DNA of 64,000 nucleotides from a virus, in the IMG/VR virus record IMGVR_UViG_3300046321_000141, positions 1 through 64,000 of that record; one strand, given 5' to 3'. Positions within the stretch are counted from its first letter, which is position 1; each line of letters opens with the position of its first letter. Shown piece after piece: positions 7,064 through 14,747 of the stretch. The position numbers and the translations under genes were made by a program. The notes under the pieces were generated by a model. That model was given only the letters and a program-made list of their open reading frames with translations, did no database searches and was not told the origin of the DNA.

Positions 7064-10000
7064 TTAAACACTTACTGCAAAAGCATTGCTTGCTGCATTT
7101 TTGGTTAGTAAAAGATCGGTTTCTGCTGTATTACCAGAAGTCATGATGGTATCCCACACATCAGCAGGAATAGTAATAACACTGGCTTCTTTAGCTAGTA
7201 CTGTACTAGCTTCTATCTGAGCTAGTGTAGGTGAAAGATACGCTGTAGTAGCAAGCCTTGTAGAAGTTGCTACATCTATTCTTGCCATCTCTACAGCCAA
7301 CTCTTCACGAAGCCAGGTTTTAATCTGAGCCTCACTTGGTGCAATCCCGCCAGAAGAAGTGAGTAATACTTTGCCACCTGAATACAGCGTAATGCCTCCA
7401 CCACCAGTAGTAGGGTTCAATACTGGTAGCGTACTGCTAGAGTTATAGACGTTAATAACATCCATTTGGTAAGCTGTATTAGCTCTGCTGTTATCCAAAA
7501 CAACAGAACCAATGTTTATGTTTGCAGCATCTACAGTCGTAACTTCAGTAAAGAATCTACGTTCACCCACATTCCAGACTGTGTACACATACCAAGCATA
7601 CATTCTGTGCGCATACCACTGATCGTTTGTATCATTGAAGTCTATCTGCAAGTTTACAGGATCATGCGAGAACTCAGTAATAGTAGACGGTACAACAGCA
7701 TACGAACTTACAAAAGTAGAGTACACATCGTCGTTTACTTCAGTAACCAGAACACTCCAACCAGTTGATGTTACTGCTGTACTGGTTTTACTTCTTAGAG
7801 TTGTATCATTTGCAACTGTATCAAAGTAAGTGTGATAAACCTCTACTACATCACCATTTGTAAATGGCGAACCATCAACATAAGCTAATGTCCAAGATGT
7901 TCCTGCTGGTTTGCCGTTATAAACTTCTGTGTTTGTCGTAACGTTATAAACAATAACTCTACTGTTTGCACTAAAACCAGTGACGTAAGCATTAGCGTAC
8001 ACAGTAGGACGTTGAAATACTACTGTAGCACCTGCTGTAATATATGTTGGTTGAACCTGAGTAAGTGACAGATGAATCGTCACTGTTGCGGTAGTGGCTG
8101 ATACATTTATTGCTGTCGTATAGCCAGTAAAAGTAGTGTCAGTAAGATAAAAATCACCATCCGTAGGAATGTTGATAGCGTAACTTTCTGCTCCTTTAGT
8201 AAAGCGACAGTTTGTTACTTGCCCACCATTGCCCATCAACAGAGCATGTGTAGTTGACCTGCTGTCTGTAATAGAGCAATTGTTAAACGTTGCAGCATTG
8301 GCAGTAATAACACCACAGTCACTAAAGTTAGCACTGTCACATACCACTGTATTTTTCCATGTCACATCCCACCCAACAATAGCGGCACCTGAAAAACTGT
8401 AGGTAGCTGCTGCATTGGAAGCTGCGGAAATAGTGAAGGGTTGCGGATCATTGCTTCTAACAATAGCAGCACTAAAGTCAATAACGTCTGAAGCACCTGC
8501 TTCAATGGTCAAACCAGCTCTGTTAGGCAGCCTCCATTCATATCTTCCAGCAGACTCGTTGTACGGCAGTGGTAGCTCATAACTTGTTGCGGTGGCTTTA
8601 AAGTTAGTTAGGTTAATTCCGCCAGTACCAATTTGTACAGGCTGCTTAAGCTGCACTTGTCCAATGCCTTGGGTAGTACCTCTATAAGCATTCCTGAGCA
8701 TGGTTGTAGCTTCAGGTGTTGCTGCTAAGTCAATAGGACTATTTGTCCCGCCCCCTGTTACATACAGTGTGTCAATCGCAGCAAAGTTACGTATATAAAT
8801 ACTGTTACTGGTTGCTGAACTACCGTTACGGTGATGCAGGATAGCTACTCTGTTGATTTGTGTAAGGTTCACTGCTGTTGAACTGCTCAACACCACTGGA
8901 TGAGTTGTTGGATCAAAGTCAAATGGGTAGAGCCTTCCTGCTGACATACCTGACTTTAGCCGCATACGGTAAACAGAATAATTACCGGAAGTGTCTACCA
9001 AGGCAAAAAGAAAACCACGCGAACCAAACCTAGACGTAGAGCTTATGCCATACATCACTGACAGTATTTTGCTGGATACGTTTATAGTAGCTGTTAGAGG
9101 AATTACTCCACCAGTCCAACTACCTGCCGTACTGTTGGTAACCAACATATAGCCGGTAGATTCTTGTGGCGCATCATTAAGCAAAGTTGCATTTGCCCAT
9201 GTAGGTAATGCACTTGAGAATGGGATGCCTTCAAACGGTACAGAAGCACTGAACAATGCATTCGGTACAGTTATTGTTCCTTGATCGTTCTGTTGAAACG
9301 TTTTGTAAATGGTTAAACCGCCAGTGGGATTCTGCCCCATAGTGCCGCCAGCCACATTACGAATAGCAATAGCAGATACATGTCCACCATTGCTAAGACC
9401 CATATTACCTGTCAAAAATACAGAAGCACCTGCTACAGGTTGATTACGATAAACACAAAGAAAACCACAAGATTCTGTACCATCATTCACACCTCGGCCA
9501 ATAGGCACTGCATCGCTTTCTTTAACTCGTACTCTTGAACTAATTGAGCTATCCAAGTGCCAACTATGTACCAGCGTACAGTCTGCTACTGTAGTAGTTA
9601 GTGCAGGAGTTATGTGAGTAGCTCCTGATGCACTAGCAACAATGCTAGAAGCATTGATAGGGAGTGTTTGATGTACGTCTTTCCAAGCTGATATATTTAC
9701 AGCCCATTGACCGAGTGCTCCAGTAAGTACAACAGATTCATTTGCAGTAGTTGCTAGCTTATAAGCCAAGAAACCACGAACAGTGTCACTAACTCCTGTT
9801 GGGTTAAGGACTGTCCATGCTGTATTAGAAGTTGGTACAGTAATACCACAACTAATATCATCAATGTAACCATCAAGATTAGTACCATCTACCCGTACAT
9901 AACGTTGTTTAATTCGTACAGTCCTGGTACCTACAGGAATGGTGTTAGTGGTTTCTATTTGTGTCCATACAGTAGCACCGTTGGTTTGTACTCCCGTCAC

Positions 10001-10462
10001 TGTACCTGTCACAGTAGACGCTGCATTAAGCCAAGACACATCCATACCTGATGTATCACCATCACCTGCTAGACCTGATTGCCAGAAACTCAAATAGAAA
10101 CTTGCTGTACCAGCGTCAATAGCGGCAGCATAACTAGATACATCGATGTTTTGATATGCAACAGTAGAAGCAGATGCGCCACCTGTAAAGTAAAGAGCGC
10201 CACTTACAGGACCATTAGATGAGCCCGTTCCAAGAGCACCTGTTTCATTAATCCAAGAAGCAGTACCAGATTCTGCTCCTGGATTAACAATTGTTAGAGT
10301 AGTCAACGATGTGCCATTAGCAGCAGTAATTACGCTAGTGCCTACATCGTTTACACCTGATATCAAAAGCAAGTCCCCAATAGCATGAGCAGGTACATCT
10401 GGCTCAAATGTAGTTGCCGCTGTATCAGTAACACTTGTTATTTTTGACGATATATAAGCCAT
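7064..10462 (-). CDS. Large tail fibre/appendage protein
   Basis: A 1132-residue, Thr/Ser/Gly-rich protein. The N-terminal 200 residues contain a galactose-binding-like jelly roll (sections with SFYLSFWQSG and DGYIDDISCGI). The middle region (about 690-800) has short asparagine-turn repeats typical of a beta-helix (NNCSITDSRS, TNCRFTKGAE). The C-terminal end (IEASTVLAKEASV...IPADVWDTIM) is a motif often seen in phage tail proteins. It is transcribed leftward from the cytochrome/binding-protein cassette and is probably the main N4-type tail appendage adhesin. Confidence 0.65.
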   Translation of the reverse strand: MAYISSKITSVTDTAATTFEPDVPAHAIGDLLLISGVNDVGTSVITAANGTSLTTLTIVNPGAESGTASWINETGALGTGSSNGPVSGALYFTGGASASTVAYQNIDVSSYAAAIDAGTASFYLSFWQSGLAGDGDTSGMDVSWLNAASTVTGTVTGVQTNGATVWTQIETTNTIPVGTRTVRIKQRYVRVDGTNLDGYIDDISCGITVPTSNTAWTVLNPTGVSDTVRGFLAYKLATTANESVVLTGALGQWAVNISAWKDVHQTLPINASSIVASASGATHITPALTTTVADCTLVHSWHLDSSISSRVRVKESDAVPIGRGVNDGTESCGFLCVYRNQPVAGASVFLTGNMGLSNGGHVSAIAIRNVAGGTMGQNPTGGLTIYKTFQQNDQGTITVPNALFSASVPFEGIPFSSALPTWANATLLNDAPQESTGYMLVTNSTAGSWTGGVIPLTATINVSSKILSVMYGISSTSRFGSRGFLFALVDTSGNYSVYRMRLKSGMSAGRLYPFDFDPTTHPVVLSSSTAVNLTQINRVAILHHRNGSSATSNSIYIRNFAAIDTLYVTGGGTNSPIDLAATPEATTMLRNAYRGTTQGIGQVQLKQPVQIGTGGINLTNFKATATSYELPLPYNESAGRYEWRLPNRAGLTIEAGASDVIDFSAAIVRSNDPQPFTISAASNAAATYSFSGAAIVGWDVTWKNTVVCDSANFSDCGVITANAATFNNCSITDSRSTTHALLMGNGGQVTNCRFTKGAESYAINIPTDGDFYLTDTTFTGYTTAINVSATTATVTIHLSLTQVQPTYITAGATVVFQRPTVYANAYVTGFSANSRVIVYNVTTNTEVYNGKPAGTSWTLAYVDGSPFTNGDVVEVYHTYFDTVANDTTLRSKTSTAVTSTGWSVLVTEVNDDVYSTFVSSYAVVPSTITEFSHDPVNLQIDFNDTNDQWYAHRMYAWYVYTVWNVGERRFFTEVTTVDAANINIGSVVLDNSRANTAYQMDVINVYNSSSTLPVLNPTTGGGGITLYSGGKVLLTSSGGIAPSEAQIKTWLREELAVEMARIDVATSTRLATTAYLSPTLAQIEASTVLAKEASVITIPADVWDTIMTSGNTAETDLLLTKNAASNAFAVSV

Positions 10463-10475
10463 CTGAATCCTAAAG

Positions 10476-11378
10476 TTATTTCATTCCAATGGTCTTGAGT
10501 TTAATAGCTTCTGTAAATTTAACGTCAGCGGTATAAAACTTCATGCCTGTAATTCGCATTGTTTCTACAGCTTTAACATCTGCAATGTCCCAGTTTGATC
10601 CGAATAGCTTTGCAACGTATTCTCCGGATAGTGCATCAACAGCCTTACGGTTTGGTTCTGACAACTTGTTGTAAGCCCATGAGTTCATGACCACGGCAAA
10701 AGCACTGCGATATAAACCGCCTGGGAATGATGTCGCATGACGAACTGCGGTATGTAAGCCAAAAGTAACTACTGATTCTGCGGGGAACAACCCACCGTCA
10801 ACAGAGCCACTAGACAACAATCCATATGCCTCATTCATTGGTGTGTCTGTTATTACAACACCCAAGTTTTTAACAATGGCATCAGCAGAGCCTCCAGAAC
10901 GCAACTTTAAACCTATTAGATCACTTGCTTTAGTTACTGGCTTGCTTGCTGTAAATAACATACCTGGGCCATGAGTAAAGTAGCCAAGTACTTTTGTACC
11001 TTCTGCTTCTTTCTCAAAAGCAGCATTCTTCCAAGCTATTTTATTAAAAGCCAGTGAAGTAACTTCTGCTGTATCTCCCATCCCTGGAAACTCAGCAAAC
11101 CGATGTGATTTAAATCGCTGCGGTGTGTAGACCTGCACGATAACTGCAATGTCAGCTTGACCATTCCGGACTGACTCAAACGCATCAGCGGGTGATGATA
11201 TTGCCCTGGGTGAGATGCTGCATTTGAGACTGCTGGTTTTCTCCAGGCTATCGCACCATGCCTTTGTACTTACTGCAAGGTTATGACTAGGCGGAACCCA
11301 TTGATTGACCGTCAAGGTTTGAGCATGTGAATAGCCCGCAGCAAATGCAACTAGTAGAGCCAGTAGTGTGTGTTTCAT
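10476..11378 (-). CDS. TRAP-type periplasmic solute-binding protein (DctP-like)
   Basis: A 300-residue secreted protein. The N-terminus is a Sec signal peptide (MKHTLLALLVAFAAGYSHAQ, cleavage expected before Gln20). The mature part follows the TRAP transporter substrate-binding fold: a VRNGQADIAV segment, and DLIGLKLRSG carrying Arg160, the position of the arginine that binds the substrate carboxylate in this family, then MNEAYGLLSSGSVDG and AVVMNSWAYNKL. Two cysteines (42 and 53) could form a disulfide. No TRAP membrane subunits are encoded nearby, so it would work with a host transporter, sequester a ligand, or have been co-opted. It overlaps the cytochrome-like gene by 4 bp (ATGA). I know of no such gene in the N4 core set. 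Confidence 0.85.
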   Translation of the reverse strand: MKHTLLALLVAFAAGYSHAQTLTVNQWVPPSHNLAVSTKAWCDSLEKTSSLKCSISPRAISSPADAFESVRNGQADIAVIVQVYTPQRFKSHRFAEFPGMGDTAEVTSLAFNKIAWKNAAFEKEAEGTKVLGYFTHGPGMLFTASKPVTKASDLIGLKLRSGGSADAIVKNLGVVITDTPMNEAYGLLSSGSVDGGLFPAESVVTFGLHTAVRHATSFPGGLYRSAFAVVMNSWAYNKLSEPNRKAVDALSGEYVAKLFGSNWDIADVKAVETMRITGMKFYTADVKFTEAIKLKTIGMK

Positions 11379-11716
11379 TGCTTGTTACCGTAGAGGATTT
11401 TATAAATCCGGTTTATTTCTGCTTCGCTAACCTGCTCCACCCCAAATGCTGGGCATGTTGAGTAACCATGAAAAGGAGCTTGCCCTCTAACATGTCTTAC
11501 AAAACTGGCTTTATCTAAAGACTTTCTAATAGGAAGCATGTTCCCACTTTCAGGACTATGACATGCAATACAAGCACTACCAGTTAGAGCTGCTCTAGTA
11601 GCTTCAATCCTATCTTGTCCTTGCTGAATCCAAGAAGTTTGTACTTTTACTTGGTTTAGCGTTATTGCAGCCCAAGCAGCTAACGCTAAAAGGGCAAACA
11701 CTATTAGTTTAGGCAT
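11375..11716 (-). CDS. Membrane-anchored cytochrome c-like protein (CXXCH)
   Basis: 113 residues. An N-terminal hydrophobic helix (about 3-20) acts as signal anchor and puts the rest in the periplasm. The haem-attachment motif CIACH is at residues 49-53 and Met60 is close by; His75 and His83 are other possible axial ligands. The C-terminal helix (SEAEINRIYKILYG) resembles the terminal helix of class I cytochromes c. Haem attachment would depend on host cytochrome c maturation machinery. It is translationally coupled to the TRAP-type binding protein downstream and begins 3 bp after a membrane coiled-coil gene. A single CXXCH can occur by chance, but signal anchor, motif position and CHSPESGN context support a true cytochrome-like fold. 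Confidence 0.75.
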   Translation of the reverse strand: MPKLIVFALLALAAWAAITLNQVKVQTSWIQQGQDRIEATRAALTGSACIACHSPESGNMLPIRKSLDKASFVRHVRGQAPFHGYSTCPAFGVEQVSEAEINRIYKILYGNKQ

Positions 11717-11718
11717 AT

Positions 11719-12003
11719 TTACTCCCTAGTTATGGAGCGCACACCTGTATGCACAATGGCTGTTTTCAGTAGTTCTACGTCTGCTTTAACTATGCGAACA
11801 TCATCTGCCAAACTTTGTGTCTTGTCTGCGGACTTTTGTAACGCCTCAACTGCACGGGTCAGTGCCTCTATAGCAAGCTTTAGAGACTGCAAACCATCAG
11901 TTTCACGTTTGACCAGTGTGTAGGCCAATCCTGCTGCGACGAGCAAGCTCAAACCTACCATGCCCAACCCTTCGAGCTGCTTAACTATTGCGATCAAGTC
12001 CAT
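11719..12003 (-). CDS. Single-pass membrane protein with long coiled coil
   Basis: 94 residues: a transmembrane helix at about 13-31 (GMVGLSLLVAAGLAYTLV), then a charged heptad-repeat segment (about 36-85). It is the first gene of a three-gene cassette with the cytochrome-like and TRAP-type proteins, separated from the latter by only a few bases. Topology suggests an inner-membrane anchor with a coiled-coil domain. It could also be a small holin-like or structural protein. No family recognised. Confidence 0.6.
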   Translation of the reverse strand: MDLIAIVKQLEGLGMVGLSLLVAAGLAYTLVKRETDGLQSLKLAIEALTRAVEALQKSADKTQSLADDVRIVKADVELLKTAIVHTGVRSITRE

Positions 12004-12022
12004 ACTATTTCCTTAAGCTGAT

Positions 12023-12048
12023 AACCCCTAGAGGGTTAGTTCTAGGGG
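12023..12048 (-). promoter_or_regulatory. Alternative hairpins between a virion gene and the cytochrome cassette
   Basis: On the top strand CCCCTAGA (12025-12032) pairs with TCTAGGGG (12041-12048), while AACCC (12023-12027) can instead pair with GGGTT (12033-12037). The two hairpins share bases and are mutually exclusive. They lie in the only gap between the 12058 gene and the membrane coiled-coil gene. A terminator or attenuator is possible, but no strong U-tract follows in the leftward transcript. Confidence 0.4.
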
Positions 12049-12057
12049 CTATTGCTA

Positions 12058-12684
12058 TTACACCAGTGCTGCTGTTTTGGCGCTATTAAAAGCACCAGTG
12101 AAGCCCGCAATGGTTACAGCAGCCAAACCAGCATGAGACAAGTAGACCTGAGTACGCAGCTTGCCAATAGCGTTACCATGATTGGTATGCCGATCATCTT
12201 CGCGCTCAGACAGCACAGTAATAGCCACTTGAGCAGCATTGGCAGTAACTTGTGCTGCAATAGCAGTAGCAGTAGCAGAAGCTACTTCCGCACCCATATC
12301 AGCCAGTTCTTGAGCGGTTGCACCACTGAGGGTACTCAGCCGGTCATCTAGATCAGCGACTGCATCATTAAGATTGGCAATAGCAGTATCAGTAACAGCT
12401 TGGGCAGTTTCAAGAGCAGCAACACGATCCAGCAAAGCCATCAAGGCTTGCAAATTTTGCATCCCTGGGGTATTGCCATCGCCATCAAGCAAGTTATACA
12501 ACGACTGAACACGGGTCTGCAACAGCGTAAATGCTGCTGCATCCAAACCCATAAGGTTGTTCAATTGTTTCTGAAGCAAACCAATTTCAGTACCAACAAC
12601 ACCACCAACATGATTGATGATTTGGCTTACTTCTGCACGGACAATTTCTTGAATATCAAGGTCTTGGGGATTAGCTTGTGACAT
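12058..12684 (-). CDS. Coiled-coil virion protein
   Basis: A 208-residue, Ala/Leu-rich protein made mostly of heptad repeats (LLDRVAALETAQAVTDTAIA... LADMGAEVASATATAIAA), with a glycine-rich C-terminus (LAAVTIAGFTGAFNSAK). Long coiled coils like this form trimeric stalks in tail fibres. It lies in the tail block. Structural role inferred from composition and location. Confidence 0.55.
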   Translation of the reverse strand: MSQANPQDLDIQEIVRAEVSQIINHVGGVVGTEIGLLQKQLNNLMGLDAAAFTLLQTRVQSLYNLLDGDGNTPGMQNLQALMALLDRVAALETAQAVTDTAIANLNDAVADLDDRLSTLSGATAQELADMGAEVASATATAIAAQVTANAAQVAITVLSEREDDRHTNHGNAIGKLRTQVYLSHAGLAAVTIAGFTGAFNSAKTAALV

Positions 12685-12746
12685 ATTATTTCCTTGGTTT
12701 TAACTAAGAGACATTCTTAGTTTGGGCATTTTAACTAATAAACCAA

Positions 12747-13058
12747 TCAATAACGGACATATAAAGAAGCTACACCAGCAGAAGCATTCAAACGTATAGC
12801 TGTAGCCCCTGTGACCATAGAGCCTGTAGACGTTGTGACTGTTCCTGCTGACCAAGGAAGCCACGTAGCAGTACCTGCAAGAATTTCACTAGGCAGTCCT
12901 GATGTTTGTTGCATGGTTGCACTGCCTGAAGTAATAACAAGGTCTACACCTACATTACTAGCAGGTACAAAGATAGGTGGGCTAATCTCGTTAGTACACG
13001 ACATTTTTACTGCCATACCTGTAGGGCTGGCAATAGCTTCTTCAGTTTTCAAGCTCAT
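12747..13058 (-). CDS. Small beta-rich virion-associated protein
   Basis: A 103-residue, Ser/Thr/Gly-rich, strand-rich protein ending in ASLYVRY, which resembles head or tail decoration and fibre-assembly proteins. No enzymatic motif. Its own Shine-Dalgarno (AGAGGTG) precedes the ATG. Role inferred from context only. Confidence 0.5.
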   Translation of the reverse strand: MSLKTEEAIASPTGMAVKMSCTNEISPPIFVPASNVGVDLVITSGSATMQQTSGLPSEILAGTATWLPWSAGTVTTSTGSMVTGATAIRLNASAGVASLYVRY

Positions 13059-13079
13059 ATAACACCTCTGTATAAATAA

Positions 13080-13241
13080 CTACCATTTGTTCTTTGGACA
13101 TGTACCTATTGCACATTTTCTTTTAATTGGGCACTTACATTCACCACATATAGGTATTTTTAAACCAAGCACTCTTAACTCTTTCAAATATTCACATTTA
13201 GTGCATATTTGTATCTTTGCTTCATATTCGTCAACAAACAT
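13080..13241 (-). CDS. Small zinc-ribbon-like protein
   Basis: A 53-residue gene filling the gap between two virion genes. It encodes CTKC, then CGECKC, then a C-x5-C pair (CAIGTC) near the C-terminus, which ends in CPKNKW. The Cys spacing suggests one or two structural zinc sites. The pattern (CxxC, CxxCxC, then K..C..(G)xCPxxKW) resembles short zinc-ribbon proteins common in T4-like marine phages. Codon use matches the phage. Function unknown. Confidence 0.65.
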   Translation of the reverse strand: MFVDEYEAKIQICTKCEYLKELRVLGLKIPICGECKCPIKRKCAIGTCPKNKW

Positions 13242-13246
13242 AGAGT

Positions 13247-13603
13247 TTACACAGTACTTTCTATAACATTAACTAAAACTCCACCAGAGTATGTAAAGTC
13301 TTTGCGTGTAGTAACACTATTACGTATGAGATCAACTCTAGTTAAGTTATCTCCTACATAAGATAAAACTTTTGTAGCTCCATCAGAATAACTAATACCT
13401 GTTAACTTTCCTGATGTATATGTAAATGTAGGCGACTTAAGTGGATCATCACTGTTGTTTAGTTTATGAGCAATTAAACCAGATGAGTCTGTTATGTGTA
13501 GATCAAAGCCAGTACTACGTCTTACAGCATAGATAGTATTGGCTATCAAAGTTACAGGTAATGCTGCAACTTCTTTTCTAGCGTAGAGAGCAGTAGTACT
13601 CAT
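13247..13603 (-). CDS. Virion-associated protein, paralogue of the next gene's N-terminus
   Basis: 118 residues. The first 45 residues (MSTTALYARKEVAALPVTLI, then TIYAVR) match the start of the 13610 gene product (MSTTVLQQFKVTALPGTL, then VYYVS), so the two share an attachment-type domain. The rest (YTSGKLTGISYSDGATKVL) resembles strands of YD/RHS-like repeats. Tail-fibre accessory function is inferred. Confidence 0.55.
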   Translation of the reverse strand: MSTTALYARKEVAALPVTLIANTIYAVRRSTGFDLHITDSSGLIAHKLNNSDDPLKSPTFTYTSGKLTGISYSDGATKVLSYVGDNLTRVDLIRNSVTTRKDFTYSGGVLVNVIESTV

Positions 13604-13609
13604 GGTTTA

Positions 13610-14176
13610 TTACCAAGCAGCAGATTCCCACCGACCAACAGGAAGTGCTCCGTTATACAAAAGCTTACCACCAGAGTCTGTAACAAGGTCAAGAACTGCT
13701 TTATTAGCATGAGTATGACTTGCGGCCACAGCAGCATCAATAGCTGCTACAGAAGATGTTGGCTTACCTTGTAGAGTTGCCCAGTTAAGGACAATATCTA
13801 ACGACTCTGCTTCAGACGACTTAATCCAAGTAGTAGTACCAGGGTTATACAGATACGTAGCACCGCCAGCAACCACAGACACATCTGCTGTAGCATCAAC
13901 TACATAAGACCAAGTAGCTGTAGTAGGTGCCAAAGCGTTACGGGCAGCAATGTCAGCAACAATTTGTAGTTGACTGGCAGACGACATAGCAGAAGCAATC
14001 ATAGTTGCTACATCTGCTGAATTAATAACGTGACGTGCAGCTACCCCAGTGTTGTCCACTACATAGATTTCCATGAGAGTTGGGTTACCAACTACAGAAA
14101 CATAATAGACAGCATTACTGACCAATGTGCCAGGAAGCGCAGTTACTTTAAATTGTTGAAGAACGGTTGTTGACAT
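13610..14176 (-). CDS. Tail fibre-like protein
   Basis: A 188-residue protein with the same N-terminal domain as the 13247 product. Central motifs (DIAARNALAPTTATWSYVVD, ATYLYNPGTTTWIKSSEAES) are characteristic of phage and prophage fibre connector segments, and HTHANKAVLDLVTD is the HTH(A/S)NKxxLD motif found before fibre tips. It is probably a short tail fibre or fibre adaptor. Confidence 0.65.
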   Translation of the reverse strand: MSTTVLQQFKVTALPGTLVSNAVYYVSVVGNPTLMEIYVVDNTGVAARHVINSADVATMIASAMSSASQLQIVADIAARNALAPTTATWSYVVDATADVSVVAGGATYLYNPGTTTWIKSSEAESLDIVLNWATLQGKPTSSVAAIDAAVAASHTHANKAVLDLVTDSGGKLLYNGALPVGRWESAAW

Positions 14177-14192
14177 GATTTACCTCGTTAAA

Positions 14193-14411
14193 TTACCAAT
14201 CAGGGGTACTGCCCCAAGTTTGTTGCATTACATACAGACCACCATCCAAGCCATATGTAATCATATTTCCAGTGTCATTGCTGACATTGGCACTAGGGCC
14301 GGTTAAGTAAGTACTCATTTCTATAGACACGCTACCACTGAGCGCATCTATGGTCAGAGTACCTACATCACCTGATAACTCAGCAGATGCAGATAGTGTT
14401 GCTTCAAGCAT
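14193..14411 (-). CDS. Small virion-associated protein
   Basis: 72 residues, strand-rich (LSGSVSIEMSTYLTGPSAN), overlapping the upstream gene by 8 bp. It has no recognisable domain. Location in the fibre block suggests a structural role. Confidence 0.45.
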   Translation of the reverse strand: MLEATLSASAELSGDVGTLTIDALSGSVSIEMSTYLTGPSANVSNDTGNMITYGLDGGLYVMQQTWGSTPDW

Positions 14412-14733
14412 TGGTAATTTCCTTCACTACTTCAATCGTAGCTGTAGAGGTGTTAACAATGTCACCGTTAGGAGCAACAAACCGTATATCCATGTATAGA
14501 GAACCAACAGGCCAAAGAGCAGTGTTGGTTGCAGTTTCACGTACTTTGACTAACCGAGTAGTTGCATCAAGCCAGGAAAATGTGGGTTTAGATATTAGTT
14601 TTGCATTCGCATCCCTAATATAAACACTACCTTCCCAACCAGTTAAGTCAAGAACAGCAACACTGTCTTGGACTACTGCAACCACTCCTGATAGTTCAAA
14701 CGTATTTCCTCGTTTAAATGTGTATGTGGTCAT
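14404..14733 (-). CDS. Baseplate/tail beta-sandwich protein (BppU-N-like)
   Basis: A 109-residue protein beginning MTTYTFKRGNTFELSG with a central LDLTGWEGSVYIRD and a late WPVGSLYMDIRFVAPNGDI. This succession is typical of the small Ig-like N-terminal domain of BppU and similar phage tail proteins. It probably joins fibres to the tail. It sits 15 bp after the stop of the 669-residue fibre gene. Confidence 0.55.
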   Translation of the reverse strand: MTTYTFKRGNTFELSGVVAVVQDSVAVLDLTGWEGSVYIRDANAKLISKPTFSWLDATTRLVKVRETATNTALWPVGSLYMDIRFVAPNGDIVNTSTATIEVVKEITNA

Positions 14734-14747
14734 ATTAATATTAGTAG

